A stretch of 31,524 bases of DNA from Prevotella sp. UBA2755 (GTDB lineage Bacteria > Bacteroidota > Bacteroidia > Bacteroidales > Bacteroidaceae): the NCBI GenBank assembly GCA_002353225.1, contig DEJF01000070.1, positions 1 to 31,524 on the forward strand, read 5' to 3'. Position numbers and translations under genes: made by a program. This document shows positions 23,961 to 29,619 of this stretch, piece by piece; position 1 is the first letter of the stretch; every line of letters begins with the position of its first letter. Below the pieces are notes generated by a model. The model was given only the letters and a program-made list of their open reading frames with translations. It did not search any database and was not told where the DNA came from.

Positions 23961-24888
23961 TCTTTTCTTGCTTAATCTTCACTTTCATCTCTTCAAATCC
24001 CTCACCATAGACACCAATGACACTCGACTGGCTGACAAAGGCATTAGGATCAATCATCTTAATCAGACGGAACATATTGACACTCTCGTTCTTTTTAGCA
24101 AGAATACAGAGTACCTTACTCTTCTTACCAGTATACCAACCATGTCCGTCAAGAATAGTCACACCATGGTTCATTTCCGTACCAATGGCATTGGCTATCT
24201 CCTGCCATTTGCTGGAGAAGATAAAGAACTGTACCGACTGTCTTCTGGCATTCATGACATAGTCAAGAACATAGTTCTCCATTGCCATCACACAGAAACC
24301 GAACATCACCTTATGGGCTCGCTCTAAGTAGGTTCCAAATTGTGGGAAGAACATACAAGAGCCGATGATACAGAAGTCTGCGGCAATCAGTACAGAGCCT
24401 AACGATACATTATGGTATTTATTGACAGAGGCGGCGATGATGTCTGTACCACCCGTGGAACCATTATGCAGGAAGACAGTTGCCAAGGCAATACCTGTCA
24501 TTACACAACCTATAATCATTGACATGAAGTCCTGTCCTTCTCCCATCAGTTTGAAAGGCAGTCCATTTTCCTGCTTGGGTATAATCTCCTGTGCAAACAT
24601 CAGCATGAAATAGAGTGCGAAGATGGCGAAGATAGTCTTCATCAAGAACTTCACACCTAATATTTTCAGTGCTACGACAAGCAGAATACCATTGATGATA
24701 ATATAGGTGTTTTCCAAATGGAATCCAGTAGCATAATAGATGATAGCGGAAAGACCAGTCACACCTCCTGCTACTATCTGATAAGGCATCAGGAATACTG
24801 TGAACGCAACAGTATAAATGGCGAGACCAAGGGCTATGAAAAGATAGTCCTTCGTCTCGTTCCATATCATTTTATGTTGTTCTGTCAT
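23920..24888 (-). CDS. YitT family membrane protein (DUF161 and DUF2179)
   Basis: A 322-residue protein with five or six N-terminal membrane helices (about 14-200). The family stretch LMPYQIVAGGVTGLSAIIYY is at about 34-53, and FLHNGSTGGTDIIAASVNKY is further on. A cytoplasmic C-terminal DUF2179 domain follows (about 220-300, FFIFSSKWQEIANAI, GVTILDGHGWYTGKKSKVL). The function of the family is not established; transport has been suggested. It is coupled to leuS by an ATGA overlap (24885-24888), and its 3' end covers the rdgB start by 41 bases. The tail beyond residue 300 is charged and poorly conserved, which explains how the overlap could be tolerated. Confidence 0.9.
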   Translation of the reverse strand: MTEQHKMIWNETKDYLFIALGLAIYTVAFTVFLMPYQIVAGGVTGLSAIIYYATGFHLENTYIIINGILLVVALKILGVKFLMKTIFAIFALYFMLMFAQEIIPKQENGLPFKLMGEGQDFMSMIIGCVMTGIALATVFLHNGSTGGTDIIAASVNKYHNVSLGSVLIAADFCIIGSCMFFPQFGTYLERAHKVMFGFCVMAMENYVLDYVMNARRQSVQFFIFSSKWQEIANAIGTEMNHGVTILDGHGWYTGKKSKVLCILAKKNESVNMFRLIKMIDPNAFVSQSSVIGVYGEGFEEMKVKIKQEKNENSIRDEQPAQT

Positions 24889-27728
24889 TTCTTAAACACG
24901 ATGTTCACCATACGCTTCGGGACGATGATAACCTTTACAATGTCTCCCTCAATGTATTTCTTGGAACGGTCGTCGGCAAGAACGGTCTGCTCTATCGTCG
25001 CATTGTCGGCATCAGCAGGGAACTCCATATCGAAACGGGTCTTACCATTGAAAGCGACACCCAGTTTCACACTATTCTCCACCAGATACTCCTCATTCCA
25101 TGTAGGCCATTTAGAGTCGCAGACACTACCCTGCTCTCCCAAAGCCTCCCACAACTCTTCTGCGATATGAGGAGCAAAGGGAGCGATAAGGATGACGAGG
25201 GTCTTCAGCATCTCTCGGTTGTGACACTTCATCTGGGCGAGTTCATTCACACAGATCATGAAGGCGGAGATACTGGTGTTATAGGAGAACACCTCGATAT
25301 CCTGACTAACCTTCTTAATCAATTTGTGAACGCTCTTCAACTGCTCCTTTGTAGGCTCACTGTCGTCTACCAAGAGTTTACCTTCCGCATTGTCACGGGC
25401 ATTACCATAGAACAATGCCCAGAATTTCTTCAGGAAGCGATGACAACCGTCAATACCATTCGTATCCCATGGCTTTGACTGCTCCACAGGACCCAGGAAC
25501 ATCTCATAAAGACGCAGTGTGTCGGCACCATATTTCTCGACGATCATGTCCGGGTTGACGACATTAAACATCGACTTAGACATCTTCTCAATAGCCCATC
25601 CACAGATATATTTGCCATCCTCCAGGATGAATTCTGCGTTATTGTATTCAGGACGCCAAGCTTTGAATGCCTCTATGTCGAGGATATCGTTGGAAACGAT
25701 ATTGACATCCACATGAATAGGAGTCACTTGGTATTTATCTTTCAGACCACAACTGACGAACTTACCCTTGTCTGCCCCCTCCTCTACTCGATAGACGAAG
25801 TTAGAGCGACCCTGAATCATACCCTGGTTGACCAGTTTCTTAAAAGGCTCGTCCTCACAACTATAGCCGGAGTCATACAAGAACTTATTCCAGAAACGAG
25901 AGTAAATCAAGTGACCAGTGGCATGCTCTGTACCACCGACATAGAGGTCGACGTTACGCCAGTACTCATCCGCATCGCGACTAACGAGTGCCTTTTCGTT
26001 CTTGGGATCCATATAACGCAGATAATAAGCGCTGGAACCTGCGAAGCCTGGCATGGTATTCAGCTCCAGGGGGAAAACAGTCTTATTGTCTATCTCGTCT
26101 TTTGATACTACCTTGTCGAACTTGGTGTCCCATGCCCACATCTTAGCACGTCCCAATGGGGGCTCACCGGTCTCCGTCGGCTTGTACTCGTCAATCTCTG
26201 GCAATTCCAGAGGCAGGCACTCCTTTGGTATCATATAGGGCATGTCATCCTTGTAGTAAACAGGGAATGGCTCACCCCAGTAACGCTGACGAGAGAAGAT
26301 GGCATCACGCAGACGGTAGTTGACTTTCACACGTCCGATACCCTGCTCTGTCACATATTTCTTGGTTGCTGCTATCGCCTCCTTGACAGTCAGTCCGTTG
26401 AGGCTGAACTTACTGCTGGCAGAATTGCAGACGATACCTTCCTTGGCATCGTAACTCTCCTCTGATACATCAGCACCTTCTATCAGTGGGATAATAGGCA
26501 AATTAAAGTGCTTGGCAAAGGCATAGTCACGAGAGTCATGGGCAGGTACAGCCATGATAGCACCTGTACCATAGCCAGCCAAAACATATTCTGCAATCCA
26601 GATAGGTATTTTCTCGTCTGTGAATGGGTTGATGGCATAACTTCCAGAGAAAACACCCGTCACCTTATGATCCATCTGACGGTCACGCTCCGTACGTTTC
26701 TTCACATAGTCGAGGTATTTCTCCACCTCTGCCTTCTGTGCGTCTGTAGTCAGTTTAGCAACGAGGTCACTCTCTGGTGCCAGTACCATGAAGGTCACAC
26801 CAAACATCGTATCGGCACGGGTTGTGAAGATGGTGAAGTGCTTGTCACTGTCAGCAACCTTAAACTCTACCTCAGTACCCTCTGAGCGACCAATCCAGTT
26901 GCGCTGGGTCTCCTTCAATGAGTCTGTCCAGTCGATTTCCTCCAGTCCGTCCAACAGGCGCTGGGCATAGGCTGATACACGAAGACACCACTGACGCATC
27001 TTCTTCTGGACAACAGGATAGCCACCACGTACACTGACACCATCTACCACCTCGTCGTTGGCAAGTACGGTACCCAGTTTCGGACACCAGTTCACCATGG
27101 TGTCGGCAAGGTAAGCGATACGGTAGTTCATTAGTACTTCCTGCTTTTTCTTCTCTGAGAAACCAGCCCAGTCAGAAGCCGTAAAATGCAACTCCTCTGT
27201 ACCAAGGGCATTACAGTTCTCCGTACCCATCAACTCAAAGTGCTCTATCAGTTTGATGGTAGGCTGTGCCTTCTGGGATGACAAACTGTAATAACTCTTG
27301 AACATACGCTGGAAAGCCCACTGTGTCCATTTATAATAAATAGGATCACAGGTACGTACCTCACGGTCCCAGTCAAATGAGAAACCGATCTTATCCAACT
27401 GACTGCGATAGCGGTCTATATTCTCAAAGGTAGTCTTCTCTGGATGCTGACCAGTCTGGATAGCATACTGCTCAGCAGGGAGTCCATAAGCATCATAACC
27501 CATAGGGTTCAGTACGTTATATCCCTGCTGACGCTTATAGCGGGCATAGATATCCGAGGCGATATAGCCAAGGGGATGACCTACATGCAGACCAGCACCG
27601 CTGGGGTAGGGGAACATATTCAGCACGTAGAATTTTTTCTTCGTCGGGTCTTCTGTCACACGATAGGTTTTCATCTCCACCCATCGCTTCTGCCATTTCT
27701 GTTCAATGTCTCTAAAATTGTATTCCAT
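24885..27728 (-). CDS. leuS: Leucyl-tRNA synthetase
   Basis: A 947-residue class I synthetase. Seen: the HIGH-type motif in FPYPSGAGLHVGHPLGY (HVGH at residues 48-51), the CP1 editing domain (about 220-420, with TIFTTRADTMFGVTF and AGYGTGAIMAVPAHDSRDYA) that removes misactivated amino acids, KMSKS in AIEKMSKSMFNVVNPD near residue 720, and the C-terminal anticodon-binding and small tRNA-contact domains. The frame extends nine codons upstream to a TTG at 27755, but that lies inside the promoter box; the conserved N-terminus MEYNFRDIEQKWQKRW begins at the ATG at 27728. It heads the operon leuS, yitT-like, rdgB, porZ and glycosyltransferase. Confidence 0.98.
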   Translation of the reverse strand: MEYNFRDIEQKWQKRWVEMKTYRVTEDPTKKKFYVLNMFPYPSGAGLHVGHPLGYIASDIYARYKRQQGYNVLNPMGYDAYGLPAEQYAIQTGQHPEKTTFENIDRYRSQLDKIGFSFDWDREVRTCDPIYYKWTQWAFQRMFKSYYSLSSQKAQPTIKLIEHFELMGTENCNALGTEELHFTASDWAGFSEKKKQEVLMNYRIAYLADTMVNWCPKLGTVLANDEVVDGVSVRGGYPVVQKKMRQWCLRVSAYAQRLLDGLEEIDWTDSLKETQRNWIGRSEGTEVEFKVADSDKHFTIFTTRADTMFGVTFMVLAPESDLVAKLTTDAQKAEVEKYLDYVKKRTERDRQMDHKVTGVFSGSYAINPFTDEKIPIWIAEYVLAGYGTGAIMAVPAHDSRDYAFAKHFNLPIIPLIEGADVSEESYDAKEGIVCNSASSKFSLNGLTVKEAIAATKKYVTEQGIGRVKVNYRLRDAIFSRQRYWGEPFPVYYKDDMPYMIPKECLPLELPEIDEYKPTETGEPPLGRAKMWAWDTKFDKVVSKDEIDNKTVFPLELNTMPGFAGSSAYYLRYMDPKNEKALVSRDADEYWRNVDLYVGGTEHATGHLIYSRFWNKFLYDSGYSCEDEPFKKLVNQGMIQGRSNFVYRVEEGADKGKFVSCGLKDKYQVTPIHVDVNIVSNDILDIEAFKAWRPEYNNAEFILEDGKYICGWAIEKMSKSMFNVVNPDMIVEKYGADTLRLYEMFLGPVEQSKPWDTNGIDGCHRFLKKFWALFYGNARDNAEGKLLVDDSEPTKEQLKSVHKLIKKVSQDIEVFSYNTSISAFMICVNELAQMKCHNREMLKTLVILIAPFAPHIAEELWEALGEQGSVCDSKWPTWNEEYLVENSVKLGVAFNGKTRFDMEFPADADNATIEQTVLADDRSKKYIEGDIVKVIIVPKRMVNIVFKK

Positions 27729-27752
27729 ATCGATATGCGTTTTAATTTTCTG

Positions 27753-27784
27753 CAAAGATACGATTAAGTGAGCAAAATGCCAAA
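27753..27784 (-). promoter_or_regulatory. leuS promoter (CTCACTTAATCGTA type)
   Basis: On the minus strand TTTG (27784-27781), a 20-base spacer and TATCTTTG (27760-27753) precede leuS by 24 bases. The spacer carries CTCACTTAATCG, close to the CTCACTTATTCG of the dtd and mutS promoters. A second, decayed copy (TATCTTTA as its -7 box) lies 77 bases further upstream at 27830-27850. Confidence 0.75.
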
Positions 27785-27829
27785 ATATATTTGAACATTT
27801 TCGAACGTGAGTATCTTAAAAACTTGTTT

Positions 27830-27850
27830 TAAAGATACGATTAAGTGAGC
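27830..27850 (-). repeat. Degenerate second copy of the leuS promoter
   Basis: AAAGATACGATTAAGTGAGC (27831-27850) repeats 27754-27773 exactly, and the similarity runs on for about 25 more bases with small gaps. The -7 box here reads TATCTTTA, one base off consensus. It may be a weak upstream start site or a relic of a tandem duplication. Confidence 0.6.
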
Positions 27851-27945
27851 GAAAATGCAAATTTATTTGCAATTTTTGCCCATTTTCCTACCCCTCAACT
27901 GGGAGAGGATGGGAGAGGGGCTTCCTTCTTTTTCCTTCTGAATCC

Positions 27946-27976
27946 TTTGAAGTTAGAAATATTCTTCGTATCTTTG
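27946..27976 (+). promoter_or_regulatory. Promoter of the CdiA-CT-like gene
   Basis: TTTG at 27946-27949, a 19-base spacer and TATCTTTG at 27969-27976, about 39 bases before the ATG at 28016. The remaining part of the 287-base divergent gap holds CCCCTC and GAGAGGGG words (27893-27928) that could pair weakly, and no gene. Confidence 0.7.
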
Positions 27977-28015
27977 CAAAAGTAATAGTTACCAACTATT
28001 CAAACTAACAAGAAG

Positions 28016-28558
28016 ATGGACGATATAGCCAAAGAACTAGCAAAACTGCATGTGTTGACGGGAGCTGATTTCTCTCGGCAAGTTGAGCGTATTGCCAAGA
28101 TGAATATATTCTATCCTCTCGCAGACGAGAAAAATATCTATATTACTGGAGGAGAGCAACAAAATGATTTTGAGAATCTCCTTAATGCGGCTCGTAAAGC
28201 AGTAGACTTTGGATATCAAGTATTCATTCTCCCAAATCCCCAAGGAGTGCGTTCTGCAGATTTCATCCTTAGATATAGGAATGTATATAAACTCTATGAC
28301 CTCAAAACAGTTCAAGGTAAATCTTCTGTAGGTACAAGGCTTCTTGAATCCATAGGGCAGTGTAATCGGATAATACTTAACATGACAGTAGATTACAATA
28401 CACGTTTATTGACCTCGGATATAAAAAGGTATTTTGAAGTTAATGAACAGGCTTTAGAGGTATTGATCTTTAAAGGCAAGAAGAAAATTTCTATAGTTAA
28501 AAGATATACAATAAATCCGTCTTTTTATTCCATATTCAAGCGACTCTATGAAAAGTAA
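28016..28558 (+). CDS. Solitary CdiA-CT-like PD-(D/E)XK nuclease-fold protein
   Basis: A 180-residue soluble protein. The central part resembles the C-terminal tRNase-type domain of contact-dependent inhibition toxins (CdiA_C, PD-(D/E)XK fold): VFILPN, then SADFIL with Asp82, a short linker, YDLKTVQGKSS with the D-x-K pair Asp95 and Lys97, and GQCNRIILNM with Gln115, ending in a strand EVLIFKGKKKISIVKR. The catalytic pattern thus looks intact. It has no signal, no large CdiA-like carrier and no visible immunity gene: the nearest downstream ORF is HicB-like, 314 bases away behind a terminator. A domesticated toxin fold or a mobile-element protein is possible. Family assignment is from motif memory and moderately sure; activity is not shown. 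Confidence 0.55.
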   Translation: MDDIAKELAKLHVLTGADFSRQVERIAKMNIFYPLADEKNIYITGGEQQNDFENLLNAARKAVDFGYQVFILPNPQGVRSADFILRYRNVYKLYDLKTVQGKSSVGTRLLESIGQCNRIILNMTVDYNTRLLTSDIKRYFEVNEQALEVLIFKGKKKISIVKRYTINPSFYSIFKRLYEK

Positions 28559-28648
28559 AAGTCACCCTTGGGTGACTTTTAAATGGAGCAGGGTCAGTGA
28601 TGGCTTACTCCCCTCGGAACTTACCGGATAGCCAAAACATAGTTTTGA
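28551..28648 (-). ncRNA. Candidate small RNA, about 100 nt
   Basis: A full promoter on the minus strand (28684-28654) points into a stretch with no good minus-strand gene, which ends about 95 bases later in the terminator at 28557-28580. Between them GGCTATCC pairs imperfectly with GGGGAGTAAGCC, and GG/CC closes a UAAGUU loop, giving a first hairpin. I do not recognise a known RNA family: it does not look like SRP RNA, tmRNA or 6S. A 29-codon ORF (28651 down to 28562) spans it, but its ATG would fall before or at the transcript start. It could be a regulatory RNA or a leader relic. Start and end are estimates. Confidence 0.45.
28557..28580. terminator. Bidirectional intrinsic terminator
   Basis: An 11-bp perfect stem AAAAGTCACCC/GGGTGACTTTT with a two-base centre. 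On the plus strand it starts within the stop codon of the CdiA-CT-like gene and ends in a T-run; on the minus strand it is followed by TTTTACTTTT. It can therefore end the gene on one side and the candidate small RNA on the other. Confidence 0.85.
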
Positions 28649-28653
28649 CATTG

Positions 28654-28684
28654 CAAAGATACAAATAAGTGAGCAAACTACAAA
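28654..28684 (-). promoter_or_regulatory. Orphan promoter (CTCACTTATTTGTA type)
   Basis: On the minus strand TTTG (28684-28681), a 19-base spacer and TATCTTTG (28661-28654). Over 36 bases it matches the dtd promoter at 31 positions. The flank further upstream also resembles the leuS promoter region, with a shared TTTCGAACG-n2-AGTATCTT word (28709-28727 and 27799-27817 on the plus strand). Confidence 0.65.
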
Positions 28685-28803
28685 ATAAAAACTAATTTAT
28701 TTTTAGTTTCGAACGAAAGTATCTTCGATGTTAATTTCAAAGATAAGAGTTTATTTTTAATTTCTCCAAATTAAATAGTGTTCACTGATTAATCTGTAAA
28801 TTA

Positions 28804-28835
28804 TTTGGAAGTTAGTACCAAATTTAGTACCTTTG
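28804..28835 (+). promoter_or_regulatory. Promoter and likely operator of the HicB-like gene
   Basis: TTTG at 28804-28807, a 20-base spacer and TACCTTTG at 28828-28835. A direct repeat TTAGTACC occurs at 28812-28819 and 28824-28831, a 12-base period, with the second copy overlapping the -7 box. A ribbon-helix-helix repressor such as the encoded protein commonly binds such repeats to control its own promoter; that link is inferred. Confidence 0.65.
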
Positions 28836-28860
28836 CAGCAAATTCATATCAATTTATATA

Positions 28861-28866
28861 AGGAGG
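28861..28866 (+). promoter_or_regulatory. Perfect Shine-Dalgarno AGGAGG
   Basis: AGGAGG with a 6-base spacing to the ATG at 28873. Bacteroidetes genes rarely use this element and no other gene in the window has one this strong, so it may mark an acquired gene or a need for high translation. Confidence 0.7.
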
Positions 28867-28872
28867 AGCGTT

Positions 28873-29265
28873 ATGGATTATTTAGAGTATAAGGGATACA
28901 AGGGATCCGTAGAATATAGTAAGGAAGACAATTGTCTGTTTGGTAAGGTTCAGGGATTGAGCAAAGCCCTCATACTGTATGAAGGGCAAACGCTTGATGA
29001 ACTTCGCAAAGATTTCGAGGACGGTATTGACGACTACCTTGAAGGTTGTAAGGCTGACGGTGTAGAGCCATGCAAGCCATATAGTGGCAGACTTAATCTT
29101 CGTATGACTTCAGAGTTGCATTCTCGCATTGCTGCTTTTGCAGCATCCACAGGAACGACCATTAACGATTTTATTAACCGTGCTGTGCAGAATGAATTGG
29201 CTCATAGTTATGAGTCAAGTTCTGTGCTTGCTTCAGAACCTTTACTCCCTCCTGAAAAAGATTAA
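28873..29265 (+). CDS. Orphan HicB-like antitoxin with ribbon-helix-helix domain
   Basis: A 130-residue protein. Residues about 5-65 form the HicB partial RNase H-like fold (YKGSVEYSKEDNCLFGKVQG, then EGQTLDELRKDFEDGIDDYL). Residues about 70-110 form an Arc/MetJ-type ribbon-helix-helix (GRLNLRMTSELHSRIAAFAA, then TTINDFINRAVQNELAH). HicB proteins neutralise the mRNA-cleaving toxin HicA and repress their own operon. No HicA-like ORF (a double-stranded-RBD fold of about 60-80 residues) lies within about 300 bases on either side, so this copy is orphaned or regulates something else. It has its own promoter, candidate operator and an unusual strong ribosome-binding site. The tail after residue 112 is low in structure. 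Confidence 0.82.
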   Translation: MDYLEYKGYKGSVEYSKEDNCLFGKVQGLSKALILYEGQTLDELRKDFEDGIDDYLEGCKADGVEPCKPYSGRLNLRMTSELHSRIAAFAASTGTTINDFINRAVQNELAHSYESSSVLASEPLLPPEKD

Positions 29266-29372
29266 AAGTCGCCTTTCTGTCGTTTTTCACGTAATACAAA
29301 ATAAAGCAATCCCTCTATCGCACTACCATCTCCCTACCCAGACAGCGACTGTTTTTTGATTGGTTTGCTTTC

Positions 29373-29438
29373 GGCTATAGCCGTTCAGTTGATTGGCTGG
29401 AGCCGTTCAGTTGTTTGGCTATAGGCGAACGGTTGAAA
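29373..29438 (+). repeat. Three tandem 22-base units
   Basis: Units at 29373-29394, 29395-29416 and 29417-29438 all begin GGCT; the first two share GAGCC or TAGCC followed by GTTCAGTTG, and the third matches the first at 16 of 22 bases. They also contain inverted words: CGGCTATAGCCG (29372-29383) is a perfect palindrome, and CCGTTC in unit 2 pairs with GAACGG in unit 3. The rest of the 354-base gap 29266-29619 shows two copies of CTTCTAACT (near 29443 and 29511), no gene and the mutS promoter at its right end. Confidence 0.65.
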
Positions 29439-29559
29439 GGATGCTTCTAACTCCCTCGAAGGACGGCACTGATACCCCAACAACGGTAATTGGCTACCCC
29501 TACGCAAGGAACTTCTAACTGCGATTGGAGGTACTCACGTTCGGAAAATTGCAAATTAA

Positions 29560-29591
29560 TTTGCATTTTTACTCACTTATTCGTATCTTTG
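29560..29591 (+). promoter_or_regulatory. mutS promoter (CTCACTTATTCGTA type)
   Basis: TTTG at 29560-29563, a 20-base spacer and TATCTTTG at 29584-29591, 28 bases before the ATG at 29620. The 20-mer ending in the -7 box differs from that of dtd by one base only (T for C). Confidence 0.8.
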
Positions 29592-29619
29592 CAACTCGGA
29601 AATATAAAGAGAGACAAAG

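Noticed and set aside
27729..27755. Upstream TTG start for leuS
   Set aside because: The TTG is part of the -7 box TATCTTTG, so it cannot be transcribed from that promoter; family N-termini begin at the ATG at 27728.
28562..28651. 29-codon minus-strand ORF across the candidate small RNA
   Set aside because: Its ATG lies 2 bases after the -7 box, before or at the predicted transcript start, and it ends in the terminator stem. A peptide cannot be excluded but is not supported.
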